Assembly (NCBI RefSeq): GCF_003311645.1
Contig: NZ_QEST01000122.1
Coordinates: forward strand, 1-39,076
Source: Streptomyces sp. PT12
GTDB lineage: Bacteria; Actinomycetota; Actinomycetes; Streptomycetales; Streptomycetaceae
DNA length: 39,076 nucleotides
Direction of reading: 5' to 3'
How positions within the stretch are numbered: the first letter of the stretch is position 1; every line of letters begins with the position of its first letter. Of the stretch, positions 7,855-17,042 are shown piece after piece. Under the pieces are notes generated by a model. It had not been told where the DNA came from, did no database searches, and worked only from the letters and a program-made list of their open reading frames with translations. A program made the position numbers and the translations under genes.

Positions 7855-9519
7855 TTGGCTGAGTACATCTACACCATGCGCAAGACGCGCAAGGCGCACG
7901 GCGACAAGGTGATCCTCGACAACGTCACCCTGAGCTTCCTGCCCGGCGCCAAGATCGGTGTCGTCGGGCCGAACGGCGCGGGCAAGTCCACGGTGCTGAA
8001 GATCATGGCGGGCCTGGAGCAGCCGTCGAACGGCGACGCGTTCCTCACCCCCGGCTACAGCGTCGGCATCCTCCTCCAGGAGCCCCCGCTCGACGAGTCC
8101 AAGACCGTCCTGGAGAACGTCCAGGAGGGTGTCGCGGAGACCAAGGGCAAGCTCGACCGGTTCAACGAGATCGCCGAGCAGATGGCGACCGAGTACACCG
8201 ACGCGCTGATGGAGGAGATGGGCCAGCTCCAGGAGGAGCTCGACCACGCGGGCGCCTGGGACCTCGACGCGCAGCTCGAGCAGGCCATGGACGCCCTGGG
8301 CTGCCCGCCGGGGGACTGGCCCGTCACCCACCTCTCGGGCGGCGAGAAGCGCCGCGTCGCGCTGTGCAAGCTGCTGCTCGAGCAGCCCGACCTGCTGCTG
8401 CTGGACGAGCCCACGAACCACCTGGACGCCGAGTCCGTGCAGTGGCTCGAGCAGCACCTCGCCCAGTACCCCGGCACCGTGGTCGCGATCACCCACGACC
8501 GGTACTTCCTCGACAACGTGGCCGAGTGGATCCTCGAGCTCGACCGCGGGCGCGCGTATGTCTACGAGGGGAACTACTCGAAGTACCTGGAGACCAAGCA
8601 GACCCGGCTCAAGGTCGAGGGCCAGAAGGACGCCAAGCGTGCCAAGCGGCTCAAGGAAGAGCTGGAGTGGGTGCGCTCCAACGCCAAGGGCCGCCAGGCC
8701 AAGTCCCGTGCGCGCCTCGCCCGTTACGAGGAGATGGCCGCCGAGGCCGAGAAGACGAGGAAGCTGGACTTCGAGGAGATCCAGATCCCGCCTGGCCCCC
8801 GCCTGGGGAACGTGGTGGTCGAGGCCGAGAAGCTGGGCAAGGCGTTCGGCGACAAGGTGCTGGTGGACGGGCTGTCGTTCACCCTCCCGAGGAACGGCAT
8901 CGTCGGCGTGATCGGGCCCAACGGCGCGGGCAAGACCACGCTGTTCAAGATGATCCTGGGCCTGGAGAAGGTCGACTCGGGCTCGGTGCGCGTCGGCGAG
9001 ACCGTCGACATCTCCTATGTCGATCAGTCCCGGGCCAACATCGATCCGAAGAAGTCGCTGTGGGAGGTCGTCTCGGACGGTCTCGACTACATCAACGTCG
9101 GCCAGGTCGAGATGCCGTCCCGCGCCTATGTGAGCGCCTTCGGCTTCAAGGGCCCCGACCAGCAGAAGCCCGCTGGCATCCTGTCGGGCGGCGAGCGCAA
9201 CCGCCTGAACCTCGCGCTCACCCTCAAGCAGGGCGGAAACCTCCTGCTCCTCGACGAGCCGACCAACGACCTGGACGTCGAGACGCTCTCCTCGCTGGAG
9301 AACGCCCTCCTGGAGTTCCCCGGGTGCGCCGTGGTCGTCTCCCACGACCGGTGGTTCCTCGACCGCGTCGCGACGCACATCCTGGCCTACGAGGGCGAGG
9401 CGCGCTGGTTCTGGTTCGAGGGGAACTTCGAGTCGTACGAGAAGAACAAGATCGAACGCCTCGGCCCCGAGGCGGCGCGGCCGCACCGCACCACGTACAA
9501 GAAGCTGACCAGGGGCTGA
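7855..9519 (+). CDS. ettA: Energy-dependent translational throttle protein EttA (ABC-F)
   Basis: A 554-residue ABC-F ATPase, matching the usual 555. It has no membrane domain. The family binds the ribosomal E site and gates the first elongation steps according to energy status. The first cassette has GPNGAGKST, LSGGEKRRVAL and LLLDEPTNHLD; the second has GPNGAGKTT, LSGGERNRLNL and LLLDEPTNDLD. Between them lies the charged P-site tRNA-interaction linker (KRAKRLKEELEWVRSNAKG). The N-terminus MAEYIYTMRK is family-typical and fixes the TTG at 7855 as the start; no strong ribosome-binding site precedes it. The tandem repeat just upstream lies in the likely leader. A thioesterase gene follows one base after the stop codon, so the two are probably cotranscribed. 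Confidence 0.96.
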   Translation: MAEYIYTMRKTRKAHGDKVILDNVTLSFLPGAKIGVVGPNGAGKSTVLKIMAGLEQPSNGDAFLTPGYSVGILLQEPPLDESKTVLENVQEGVAETKGKLDRFNEIAEQMATEYTDALMEEMGQLQEELDHAGAWDLDAQLEQAMDALGCPPGDWPVTHLSGGEKRRVALCKLLLEQPDLLLLDEPTNHLDAESVQWLEQHLAQYPGTVVAITHDRYFLDNVAEWILELDRGRAYVYEGNYSKYLETKQTRLKVEGQKDAKRAKRLKEELEWVRSNAKGRQAKSRARLARYEEMAAEAEKTRKLDFEEIQIPPGPRLGNVVVEAEKLGKAFGDKVLVDGLSFTLPRNGIVGVIGPNGAGKTTLFKMILGLEKVDSGSVRVGETVDISYVDQSRANIDPKKSLWEVVSDGLDYINVGQVEMPSRAYVSAFGFKGPDQQKPAGILSGGERNRLNLALTLKQGGNLLLLDEPTNDLDVETLSSLENALLEFPGCAVVVSHDRWFLDRVATHILAYEGEARWFWFEGNFESYEKNKIERLGPEAARPHRTTYKKLTRG

Positions 9520-9520
9520 C

Positions 9521-9970
9521 GTGCGCCACATCTACCGGTGCGCGCTGCGCTGGTCGGACATGGACGCGTTCGGCCATGTGAACAACGTCGTCTTCCTGCG
9601 CTATCTGGAGGAGGCGCGCATAGAGTTCTTCTTCCGGCTGGCGCGGGAGGCGGCGGCCGACGCGTTCACCGGCGGCTCGGTGGTCGCGCGGCACGAGATC
9701 GACTACCTCAAGCCGCTCGTCCACCGGCAGGAGCCGGTCACCATCGAAATCTGGGTGATCAAGATCGGTGCCGCCTCGGCCACGGTCGGCTATGAGGTGA
9801 AGGACGGCGAAACGGTCTATGCCCGCGCCTCGACCGTCATCGTCCCCTACGACCTGGAGCGCGCCCGCTCCCGCCGACTGACCGCGGCCGAGCGGACGTT
9901 CCTGGCGAGGTTCAGGGACGACGCGGCGAGGTTCGGGGACGACGCCGCGGGGAGCCCCGTTCCCTCATGA
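9521..9970 (+). CDS. Hotdog-fold acyl-CoA thioesterase (4HBT/YbgC-like)
   Basis: A 149-residue single-hotdog protein. Near the N-terminus it has the 4HBT signature DMDAFGHVNNVVFLRYLEEAR, where the first Asp region and HVNN form the catalytic site that hydrolyses acyl-CoA thioesters. Length and layout fit the YbgC/FadM group. The GTG at 9521 follows the ettA stop by one base, and the 3' end overlaps the next start by four bases (ATGA), so ettA, this gene and the following one form a translationally coupled set. Substrate chain length cannot be read from sequence. The C-terminal tail (about 25 residues, Arg/Asp/Ala-rich) looks unstructured. Confidence 0.88.
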   Translation: MRHIYRCALRWSDMDAFGHVNNVVFLRYLEEARIEFFFRLAREAAADAFTGGSVVARHEIDYLKPLVHRQEPVTIEIWVIKIGAASATVGYEVKDGETVYARASTVIVPYDLERARSRRLTAAERTFLARFRDDAARFGDDAAGSPVPS

Positions 9971-10647
9971 CCGCGCAGCGACGCCTGGAGTTCGCCGAGC
10001 CGGGGGAGGCGGGCGGCCTCGCGGCGTTCCTCGGCAGACAGCTCCGCTGGGACAGGGCGGCGGCGGCCAGGCTCCAGGCCGACGACGGGGTCGTCGCCGT
10101 CTTCACCAGGCCCGCGCGCTTCGACGTGCTCGCCGTGTGGCCCAGCAGGCTCTCGGCCCCCGCCACGCTCGACGTCACCGTCTCGGCGGGCGCGCTGCTC
10201 GACGCCATCGACGACGAGGGCGGCGCGGTCACCGTGCCCGAGCCCGTGACCGGCCCCTCGTGGGCCGGGCTGCTGCCGCCGCGCGGCGGCTGGCGGCCCC
10301 TGGCCGAGCTGCCGCACGCGACCGTGCGCGAGGCCGCGGCCGGGGTCGTCGCGGAGTTCAGGCGGCGGACCGAGCGGCTGCCCGAGGCCGAGCGCACGCG
10401 CGCGGCGCTCGACGCGCTCGCCGAGGAGATCTGGTCCAGGCGCCTGCCCGGCACCCCGCTCCCGCTGCGCGCCGTGCACGCCGCGCACGCGCTGGGCTTC
10501 CTGCGCGCCGACGCGCCGGTCGGCCTGCTGACCGGCGGGCCCTGGCTGCGCCTTCGCACCCCGCTCGGCGCCACGGTGGTCCGCCGCGAGGGCGGGACCC
10601 CGGGGCTCGGCGTCACACCGCTGACGGGGAAACGCCCAGGACCCTAG
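9967..10647 (+). CDS. Conserved actinobacterial hypothetical protein
   Basis: A 226-residue cytoplasmic protein. I recognise no named domain. The sequence has a mixed alpha/beta N-terminal half (LDVTVSAGALLDAIDD), a long charged helical stretch in the middle (ATVREAAAGVVAEFRRRTER) and a helical C-terminal half. There is no signal peptide or membrane segment. The start ATG overlaps the thioesterase stop by four bases, so it is very likely the third gene of the ettA unit. It ends 15 bases from the convergent sialidase stop. Confidence 0.75.
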   Translation: MTAQRRLEFAEPGEAGGLAAFLGRQLRWDRAAAARLQADDGVVAVFTRPARFDVLAVWPSRLSAPATLDVTVSAGALLDAIDDEGGAVTVPEPVTGPSWAGLLPPRGGWRPLAELPHATVREAAAGVVAEFRRRTERLPEAERTRAALDALAEEIWSRRLPGTPLPLRAVHAAHALGFLRADAPVGLLTGGPWLRLRTPLGATVVRREGGTPGLGVTPLTGKRPGP

Positions 10648-10662
10648 CCGGGCGGCGGGCGG

Positions 10663-12063
10663 CTACGCGGGCGGCGGGCGGCGGATCGGGGAGGTGCGGG
10701 CGAGCGTGGACGGCGTGCGCCGGTTCACGGTCGCCGCGGCGCGCACCACCCCGGGGCCTCGGTCCGCCGCCCCCCAGAACGAGCTGCCGCCCGAGGGCCG
10801 CGGCGCCGGACAGAAGTCGTGCCGCGGCACCCCGCCGTCCAGCGAGGCCACCGTGAACGCCGTGAACTTCACCGTTCCGTGCGGGCTCTTGCCACCCGTC
10901 TCGTAGAGCAGCCCTATCTCGCCCGTGATCAGCTCGGTCAGGTCCGAGTAGCCCGCCCTCGCGAAGTTGATCGACGACGCGGTCGACTGCCAGGTGCGGC
11001 CCTCGTCGTACGACGTGCGGATCGTCATCGTCCTGCGGCGCGTGGCGATCTGCGGCACGGGCCTCGCGGGCGCGGACAGCAGCAGCCGGTTGCGCGGGTC
11101 CCCCTCGTCCGTGGCGCGCAGCCGCAGCAGCGACGCGGAGACCGGCGGCGCGGCGAGCCCCGCCACGGGCGCGAACCCCTCGGGGGTGAACGTCAGCCCC
11201 CCATCCGCGCTGTGCCCCGCGAGCCGGTAAGGGCTCGTGCTGTCGGGGTCGGAGGTGCGGGCGTTGACATAGAGCGAGCCGTCGACCAGCTCGACCACCG
11301 TCAGCTCGCCCGGGTGCGGCTCGTCGTCCGGCACGTCGTACACCGCGCCGAGGTGCCACGTCATGCCGCCGTCGTCGCTGTAGTACAGCTGCGCGCCCGA
11401 GCGCCCGTCCGCGGTGTCGTGATCGCCGGGAACGATCAGGCGTCCGGCGTGCGCCCCCCGGCGCAACTGCACGCCGTGCCCCGGGCCGAACGACACCCAC
11501 GTCCAGTCCACCGGCTTGAGCGGGCCGAGCACCCCGCCAGGGGTCCACGTCAGCCCGTCGTCGCCGCTGTACATGCTGTGCAGGCTGCGGGAGCCGCGCT
11601 TGCGCTCGCCGTCCCTCGACGTCCAGGCGTTGTACGCGTACAGCAGCGACACCCGGCCGCTGACCTCGTCCACGACGGGCACGGGGTTGCCATAGCCGCC
11701 GCGGGTGCCCTTGCCGCGCAGCACGGTCATCGCGTCCCACGTCCGGCCGCCGTCCGTGGACCGCTTGACGACCAGGTCGATGTTGCCGACATCCGAGCAG
11801 TCGGTGACGCGGGCCTCGGCGAACGCGAGCAGCGTGCCGCGCGGCGTGGTGACCAGGGCCGGTATGCGGTAGCACGCGTAGCCCTCGTCGTGGTGCGCGA
11901 ACGGCGTGGAGATCGCGGGCTCGGGCGACACCGGCGGCTCGGGCGGCGAACCCGCGCCCGATGCGGGCGCGGTGGACAGCACGGCCCACGCGACGGTGGT
12001 GAGGAGCGCGGACCAGGAGAGGGCGAGCGTTCTTCGGCGGCGGCGGTACTCCTGGACCGGCAT
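10663..12063 (-). CDS. Secreted exo-alpha-sialidase (GH33-type)
   Basis: A 466-residue protein with an N-terminal signal peptide (Arg-rich start, hydrophobic core to about residue 37) and a six-bladed propeller. The arginine-bearing YRIPALV motif supplies the first catalytic Arg. Several Asp boxes are present: [24 protein letters not shown], and the related SADGGLTF and SYDEGRTW. The family cleaves terminal sialic acids from glycoconjugates outside the cell. A conserved Glu and Tyr should complete the site, but I did not place them confidently. The start ATG at 12063 has no strong ribosome-binding site. No carbohydrate-binding module is apparent. It is divergent from glbO with 118 bases between them; there is no sialic-acid catabolism gene nearby, so the activity probably serves release or scavenging. 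Confidence 0.88.
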   Translation of the reverse strand: MPVQEYRRRRRTLALSWSALLTTVAWAVLSTAPASGAGSPPEPPVSPEPAISTPFAHHDEGYACYRIPALVTTPRGTLLAFAEARVTDCSDVGNIDLVVKRSTDGGRTWDAMTVLRGKGTRGGYGNPVPVVDEVSGRVSLLYAYNAWTSRDGERKRGSRSLHSMYSGDDGLTWTPGGVLGPLKPVDWTWVSFGPGHGVQLRRGAHAGRLIVPGDHDTADGRSGAQLYYSDDGGMTWHLGAVYDVPDDEPHPGELTVVELVDGSLYVNARTSDPDSTSPYRLAGHSADGGLTFTPEGFAPVAGLAAPPVSASLLRLRATDEGDPRNRLLLSAPARPVPQIATRRRTMTIRTSYDEGRTWQSTASSINFARAGYSDLTELITGEIGLLYETGGKSPHGTVKFTAFTVASLDGGVPRHDFCPAPRPSGGSSFWGAADRGPGVVRAAATVNRRTPSTLARTSPIRRPPPA

Positions 12064-12181
12064 GGGGCGGACGATACGACAGCGGGGCGGCGGGCAGGCG
12101 ACCCGCGGTGAACGGGGAGGTTGCGGGAGGGTGACGCGACCGGCCGGGGGCGCGTCCTGGCGGGTCTGCGACCATGGAGGG

Positions 12182-12565
12182 GTGACCGAGCAGCAGTCGT
12201 TCTATGAGCAGGTCGGGGGCGAGGAGACCTTCAGGAAGCTCGTCCACCGCTTCTACGAGGGTGTCGCCGAGGACCCGTTGCTGCGGCCGATGTACCCCGA
12301 GGAGGATTTGGGGCCAGCGGAGGAGCGCCTCGCGCTGTTCCTGATCCAGTACTGGGGCGGGCCGCGCACCTACGGCGAGACCCGCGGCCACCCGCGGCTG
12401 CGGATGCGGCACGCGCCGTTCGAGGTGAACCGCGCGGCCCACGACGCGTGGCTGCGCCACATGCGCGCCGCGGTCGACAGCGTCGGGCTGGCGCCCGAGC
12501 ACGAGCGCGAGCTGTGGAACTACCTGGTGTACGCGGCGGCGTCGATGGTGAATACGCCCGGCTGA
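12182..12565 (+). CDS. glbO: Group II truncated hemoglobin
   Basis: A 127-residue 2-over-2 globin of the trHbII (GlbO) type. Key features are the B10 Tyr in HRFYEGV, the long CD/E region with [14 protein letters not shown], the proximal His in LRMRHAPF, and the G8 Trp in DAWLRHM that marks this group. These proteins bind O2 and NO at heme and are linked to redox or NO protection in actinobacteria. The GTG at 12182 follows ATGGAGGG closely and gives the expected N-terminus. The gene stands alone, divergent from the sialidase and convergent with the ABC permease. Confidence 0.93.
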   Translation: MTEQQSFYEQVGGEETFRKLVHRFYEGVAEDPLLRPMYPEEDLGPAEERLALFLIQYWGGPRTYGETRGHPRLRMRHAPFEVNRAAHDAWLRHMRAAVDSVGLAPEHERELWNYLVYAAASMVNTPG

Positions 12566-12634
12566 GCGGGGGGCGCTCCGCTGGGTTCGACGGGCGCGGC
12601 GCGCCGGGGTTCTTGCCCCGCCCACCCACCCCTA

Positions 12635-12690
12635 CCCGCGCTTCGCGCGGAACACCCGCGCTTCGCGCGGAACACCCGCGCTTCGCGCGG
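12635..12690. repeat. Three tandem hairpin units between glbO and the ABC permease
   Basis: CCCGCGCTTCGCGCGG occurs at 12635, 12655 and 12675, a 20-bp period with AACA spacers. Each unit is itself an inverted repeat (CCGCGC-TTC-GCGCGG). The array sits between two convergent genes, so it may serve as a bidirectional terminator. A fourth, degenerate hit (GTGCTTCGCGCC) follows near 12711. Confidence 0.85.
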
Positions 12691-12806
12691 GGCGACTGCC
12701 GCCGTAGGTGCTTCGCGCCGTGCGCCGCAGGCGCGCCGCCGCGCGACACACCGCGCCGCGCCGCGGGCGCCGTGCAGCCCGCGCCAGTGGACGGGCTTGG
12801 GCGGGC

Positions 12807-12854
12807 TGTTGGCGAGCCGCAGGCTACGTCTGTTGGCGAGCCGCAGGCTACGTC
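12807..12854. repeat. 24-bp tandem duplication across the ABC permease stop codon
   Basis: Two identical 24-bp units (12807-12830 and 12831-12854) begin TGTTGGCGAG and end GGCTACGTC. The right-hand unit contains the true TAG stop of the minus-strand permease (12848-12850). The left-hand copy repeats the same stop in the same frame eight codons downstream (12824-12826). Confidence 0.92.
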
Positions 12855-13912
12855 GTGTCCCAGCGGAACAGGCGGGCCGCTATCGCCGTCACCACCGCCG
12901 CGAAGAGCAGCAGGCCGCCCATCACGGGGAGCGCCGCTCCCCAGCTCTCGCCGCGGGAGAGGACGTCCATCATCGCCTCGTTGAGGTGCTTCAGCGGCAG
13001 CACCGTCGCGATGGCGTTCAGCCAGCCCGGCATCTCGTCCGTCGGGAAGAACGAGCCCGACAGGAACGCCATTGGCATGATGACCACCTGGAGCGCGCCG
13101 TTGGCCGCCTCGTCGGAGTTGGCCCAGGCGCCGATCAGCAGGCCGATCGACATGAACGCCAGCGTGCCGCAGGCCACCAGCGGGATCGAGAGCCACCACG
13201 AGCCGGTCAGCTGGAGGCCGTAGAACGGGATCGTCGCGATCGCCAGGAAGATCGCGACCTGCACGAACGCCAGCGCCAGGCTCACGCCGATCCTGGCGCT
13301 GATGACCGTGCTCGGCTTGATCGGGGCCAGCCACAGGCGCCGCAGGATCCGCTTCTTGCGCCAGTTGACGAGCGTGAACGCCGACATGAACGACGCGCCC
13401 ATCGCCACCGCCCAGCCCAGCAGCCCCGGCGTCAGGAACTGGATCGCCTTGACGGAACGATCCTCCACCCGGTCACTGGCCAGCGTGAACGCGGGCTCCT
13501 GGCCCGTCGCCTCGACGTTGGCGCTCTGCACGATCGACTGCATCAGCCCCTGGACCGTGCCCGCGCGGGCCGCGTCCGCGGCGGAGTAGCGCAGCTGGAC
13601 CCGGCCCTCGTCCTCCCAGACCACCGCGTCCACGTCGCCGTCGCTGACCTGCTCCAGGGCGCGTTCCCTGTCGCCCGACCTGGTGACCTCCAACGCGTCG
13701 CCCAGCGTGGCGCGTTGCTCCTCGGGCATGTTGTCGAGCACCGCGACGTTGCCGATCTGGACCACGCTGGAGCGCGGCACGCCCGAGTCCTGGAACAGCG
13801 CCCCGAACAGCGCCAGGAACATCAGCGGGAAGATCAGCATGAAGAAGACGGCCGTGCGGTCCCGCAGCAGGCCGAGCACCATCGCCCGCGACAGGCTCCT
13901 GAACGCGCTCAT
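12848..13912 (-). CDS. ABC-2 type exporter permease
   Basis: A 354-residue membrane protein of the ABC-2 class. One N-terminal membrane segment (MLIFPLMFLALFGALF) is followed by an extracytoplasmic domain of about 140 residues. A C-terminal cluster of five segments follows, including LGWAVAMGASFMSAFTLV, ALAFVQVAIFLAIATIP, LACGTLAFMSIGLLIGAW-like sequence and a last one near LLLFAAVVTAIAARL. It starts at ATG 13912, overlapping the ATPase stop by four bases, so the two subunits are translationally coupled. The substrate is unknown; relatives export drugs, lipids or small metabolites. Its stop codon lies inside a 24-bp tandem duplication. Confidence 0.9.
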   Translation of the reverse strand: MSAFRSLSRAMVLGLLRDRTAVFFMLIFPLMFLALFGALFQDSGVPRSSVVQIGNVAVLDNMPEEQRATLGDALEVTRSGDRERALEQVSDGDVDAVVWEDEGRVQLRYSAADAARAGTVQGLMQSIVQSANVEATGQEPAFTLASDRVEDRSVKAIQFLTPGLLGWAVAMGASFMSAFTLVNWRKKRILRRLWLAPIKPSTVISARIGVSLALAFVQVAIFLAIATIPFYGLQLTGSWWLSIPLVACGTLAFMSIGLLIGAWANSDEAANGALQVVIMPMAFLSGSFFPTDEMPGWLNAIATVLPLKHLNEAMMDVLSRGESWGAALPVMGGLLLFAAVVTAIAARLFRWDTT

Positions 13913-14643
13913 TCGCGGTACTCCCGTCCGGTGAGCTGGAGGAAGACGTCCTCCAGGGTGTCCACGCCCAGCTCCCTGACGAGGTCGGCGGGCGGGCCGA
14001 CGCGGAGGATCCGCCCGGCGTCCATGATCGCGACGCGGTCGCAGAGCAGCTCGGCCTCGTCCATGTAGTGCGTGGTCAGGACGACCGTGCGGCCCGTGGA
14101 GTTGAGCCCGCGCAGCAGGTCCCACAGGTTGCGGCGGGCCTGCGGGTCGAGGCCCGTGGTGGGCTCGTCGAGGAACACCAGCTCGGGGTCGTGGACCAGC
14201 GCGCAGGCGATCGAGAGGCGCTGCGCCTGGCCGCCGGAGAGCTTGTCGTCGCGGATGTCCTTCTTCTCGGTCAGCCCGACCGTCTCCAGCATGGCGTCGG
14301 CGCGGTCGGCGGAGACGCCGTAGAGGGCGGCGAAGGTGTGTATCTGCTCGCGGGCGGTGAGCTTCTCGAAGAACGCCGACGCCTGGAGCTGGACGCCTAT
14401 GCGGCGCAGCAGCTCGGGATTGCGCGGCCACGAGGGCTCGCCGAGGAGCAGCGCGGTGCCCTCGTCGGGCTCGCGCAGCCCTTCGACGATTTCCAACGTG
14501 GTGGTCTTGCCAGCGCCGTTGGGGCCGAGGATCCCGTAGAACTCTCCTCGCTCGACCTCGAAGGTCACTCCGTCCACGGCACGAACATCCCCGTACCGCT
14601 TGCGCAGTCCATCGACCGCGATGGCAGCGGTGTTATCAGTCAC
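13909..14643 (-). CDS. ABC exporter ATP-binding subunit
   Basis: A 244-residue ATPase with Walker A GPNGAGKTT, Q-loop region RIGVQLQASAFF, signature LSGGQAQRLSIA, Walker B LVFLDEPTTGLD and switch His in LTTHYMDEAE. The DrrA/CcmA-like length and the C-terminal LEDVFLQLTGREY are typical of drug or lipid exporters. It powers the permease encoded next. The start is the GTG at 14643, which lies 28 bases beyond the stop of the FHA gene, so readthrough from the kinase cluster upstream is possible. No dedicated promoter is visible in that short gap. Confidence 0.92.
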   Translation of the reverse strand: MTDNTAAIAVDGLRKRYGDVRAVDGVTFEVERGEFYGILGPNGAGKTTTLEIVEGLREPDEGTALLLGEPSWPRNPELLRRIGVQLQASAFFEKLTAREQIHTFAALYGVSADRADAMLETVGLTEKKDIRDDKLSGGQAQRLSIACALVHDPELVFLDEPTTGLDPQARRNLWDLLRGLNSTGRTVVLTTHYMDEAELLCDRVAIMDAGRILRVGPPADLVRELGVDTLEDVFLQLTGREYRE

Positions 14644-14671
14644 CCGGGTGATAGTAGTGCCGGGTGGGGTG

Positions 14672-15577
14672 TCAGCCGCGATAAAGGGTCAGCGTCGTCC
14701 ACGCACCGATGTGGACACGGTCGCCCTCGTGGAGCGTGACCGGCACATAGGGCTGGATCGGGTCCTCGGCGCCGTTGACCGTCGTCCCGTTGGTCGAGTC
14801 CTGGTCGACCACGGCCCAGCCGCCGTCGGGCTGCTGGACGAGGATGGCGTGCTTGTGCGAGACGCCGGGGTCCTCGGAGGGCTGCGACAGGTCGATGTCG
14901 GGGGACTCGCCCGTGGACTGGCGGCGGCGGCCGATCGTGACCTGGGGGCCCGAGAGCTGCACGCGCTGCTCGGGCGCGTACGTCGGGAGCGTCAGCTGCG
15001 CGGCCTCGGGGCCCGAGCGCCGCATCATCGCCGCGAAGTACTCGGGGTCGGGGCCCACGGTGACCATCCAGCCCGAGCCCTGCTGCGGGTAGCCGGGCGG
15101 GCCGCCCTGGCCTGGGAAAGGCGGCGGGCCGCCCTGGGGGGCGCTCGGCGGCGGGAGCACCCAGTCGCCGCTCGGCTGCGGGGGCGGCGCGTGCGCCGGG
15201 GCGCCACCGCCGGGGGGCACCGGTGGTATGTAGGTGGTGGGGGAGTTGGTCAGGAAGTTGTAGCGGCAGCCCTCGCAGAACGGCGCCTGCGCCTCGCGCG
15301 GGGTGCGGCACTGCGGGCACAACTCGCCCTGGGTATACGGCTGGACGGGCGGGATCGGCGCCGTCGAAGGCCCGGGGCCTCCGGGGTAGCCGGGAGGTGG
15401 TGACGGCGGGCCGCCCTGGCCTGGGAATGGCGGCGGGGCGCCGGGGGAGCCACCGGGCGGCGAGGGGTAGCCTGGCGGGGCGGGCGGCATCGGCGCGGCG
15501 GGGGTGAGCATGCGGTGGCCGCACACCTCGCACCAGTCCTCGGCCACCGAGTGGTGGCCGTTCGGGCAAGTCGGCAT
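14672..15577 (-). CDS. FHA-domain protein with two zinc-ribbon clusters
   Basis: A 301-residue cytoplasmic protein. The N-terminus has a ribbon (CPNGHHSVAEDWCEVCG); a second (CPQCRTPREAQAPFCEGC) lies near residue 82. Pro/Gly-rich linkers surround it. The C-terminal third is a forkhead-associated domain with the phosphothreonine-binding landmarks in order: GRR, SHKHA and DSTNGTTVNG. FHA domains read phosphothreonine, so this is a candidate reader of the PknG-like kinase encoded in the same run, by analogy with GarA in mycobacteria, although GarA lacks the ribbons. Start ATG 15577 has AGTAAGG and GGGGGAGG just upstream. It is the last gene of the cluster, 23 bases after the VWA gene stop. Confidence 0.9.
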   Translation of the reverse strand: MPTCPNGHHSVAEDWCEVCGHRMLTPAAPMPPAPPGYPSPPGGSPGAPPPFPGQGGPPSPPPGYPGGPGPSTAPIPPVQPYTQGELCPQCRTPREAQAPFCEGCRYNFLTNSPTTYIPPVPPGGGAPAHAPPPQPSGDWVLPPPSAPQGGPPPFPGQGGPPGYPQQGSGWMVTVGPDPEYFAAMMRRSGPEAAQLTLPTYAPEQRVQLSGPQVTIGRRRQSTGESPDIDLSQPSEDPGVSHKHAILVQQPDGGWAVVDQDSTNGTTVNGAEDPIQPYVPVTLHEGDRVHIGAWTTLTLYRG

Positions 15578-15600
15578 CCTTACTGCCTCCCCCTCGGTCC

Positions 15601-16974
15601 CTAGCGTCTTGTGGACTCGTCGCTCTCGATCGGCTTCTTCTTCACCCTCACGGTCTTCGTCGACCGCGTCTCCAGTGTCATCTCGTCCGCCTGGGTGACC
15701 CCGGGCTTCAGTCGAACAGTACCTTCCGCCGCGTCCTCCACGTCCACCACCTTCGCGAGCAGTTTGGCGGTCTCCGCGTTCCCCGACACGTGCGCCAGCT
15801 GAACGGCGCGGCCCAGCTTGGCCGTTGCCCCGACCTCGTCGCCGCGCTTGCGGGAGGCGAGCCCCTCCTGGATCGCCTGGGCCAGCTCGGCCTGGCCCGT
15901 GTAGTGCGCCACCTGCGGACTGATCGCGGTCGCCGCGGCCAGGTCGTCCGTCCACACGGCCCGCACCAAGCCCTGGCCGAGCACCGTCGCGGGCGGGCCA
16001 GCGGGCGCGGCGGGCTCGCGGATGACCAGCGCGACCCTGGCGGCCAGCATCTCGTGGCCCACGCCCACGGCGGGGACGCGCACGCACACGTGGTAGTCGC
16101 GGGACTCGTCGCCCCACGACCCCGTGGGGTAGTCGCCCGAGCGCGGCGGCGACTCGGTGCGGCGGCCCGTCAGGTCCTCGACGGTGGGCGCGACCTGCTT
16201 GACGAAGCCGACCTCCGAGCCCTGCGGCGTCCACAGGCGCAGGCACACGTCGCCGATCTCCTTGCCCATCGCCGTCTCCATCATGGCGGTGAAGTCGGCG
16301 GCCAGGCCCTCGGGTTCGGCCACGATGTCGGCGGTGCCGAGCAGCGCGGACGCGATGCCGGTGACCTCGGCGACCTCCCAGTCGGTGCCCACGCCACGCG
16401 CGTCACACGTGAAGCGGCCCGCGCACGCGTCGAGCGCGGCCCGCAGCTGCTCGGGCTCCTCGTGCTCGTTGCGCCCGTCGGTCAGCAGGACGCCGTGGCG
16501 GATGGGCGCGGGGGACGCGGCCAGCAGGCGCTCGGCGAGGCGGAGCCAGGTGCCTATCGCGGTGCCGCCCGCGGCGTTCAGCCCGCGCAGCGCCTCCTTG
16601 GCCGCGGCCCGGGTCGCGGCGTCCGCGATCGCGAGCCGCCCGTCGCCCGGGTAGACCTCGACGGCCTTGTGCGTGCCCGCGACCACGGCGAACGCCACGC
16701 CGTCGCGCAACGTGTCGACCGCGGCCTCGGTGGCGGCCTTGGCGCCGCGCATCTTGGCGGGCGGGTAGTCCATGGAGCCCGAGCAGTCCACCATGATCAC
16801 CACGGCCGCGCGCGGCCCGTCCGCGGGCTCGGCAGGCCCGAGGGCCAGGCCGCCGCTGCCGGTCGCGGTGACGGTGACGATGGCGTTCACCTCCCGCGCG
16901 TCCTGCGGGAGGTATTCGTTCTGGTACACCTCGATCGAGAAGTGCGGGACCTGCGATGTGACGAAGTCGGCCAT
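15601..16974 (-). CDS. VWA-domain (metal-binding adhesion-fold) protein
   Basis: A 457-residue protein without a signal peptide or membrane segment, so probably cytoplasmic. The von Willebrand A domain occupies about residues 50-225. Its MIDAS site is complete: DCSGSM, the Thr of GGTAIG and the Asp of LTDGRNE. The following region is beta-rich, and the C-terminal part is helical (LAQAIQEGLASRKRGDEVGATAKLGRAVQL) ending in a charged tail (TKTVRVKKKPIESDE). VWA domains usually mediate metal-dependent protein-protein contacts, so an adaptor role between phosphatase and FHA protein is reasonable but not shown. Start ATG 16974 is preceded by AGAAGGGG. It lies 68 bases after the phosphatase stop. 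Confidence 0.9.
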   Translation of the reverse strand: MADFVTSQVPHFSIEVYQNEYLPQDAREVNAIVTVTATGSGGLALGPAEPADGPRAAVVIMVDCSGSMDYPPAKMRGAKAATEAAVDTLRDGVAFAVVAGTHKAVEVYPGDGRLAIADAATRAAAKEALRGLNAAGGTAIGTWLRLAERLLAASPAPIRHGVLLTDGRNEHEEPEQLRAALDACAGRFTCDARGVGTDWEVAEVTGIASALLGTADIVAEPEGLAADFTAMMETAMGKEIGDVCLRLWTPQGSEVGFVKQVAPTVEDLTGRRTESPPRSGDYPTGSWGDESRDYHVCVRVPAVGVGHEMLAARVALVIREPAAPAGPPATVLGQGLVRAVWTDDLAAATAISPQVAHYTGQAELAQAIQEGLASRKRGDEVGATAKLGRAVQLAHVSGNAETAKLLAKVVDVEDAAEGTVRLKPGVTQADEMTLETRSTKTVRVKKKPIESDESTRR

Positions 16975-17042
16975 GCTGAGGGGCCCTTCTGCGGCGTCCT
17001 GTCGTGCCAGGGCGGGGGAGAAAGCGGGTGAACGGCCGCGGC

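Noticed and set aside
6517-9531. A 1004-residue antisense frame over the surface protein and ettA
   Set aside because: High-GC antisense shadow with no domain; the sense frames encode recognised proteins.
10613-12625. A 670-residue minus-strand frame antisense or out of frame over the sialidase
   Set aside because: The alternative frame at 10663-12063 has the signal peptide, YRIP motif and Asp boxes.
12635-12690. Possible CRISPR array
   Set aside because: The units are 16 bp with identical 4-bp spacers; there are no unique spacers and no cas genes.
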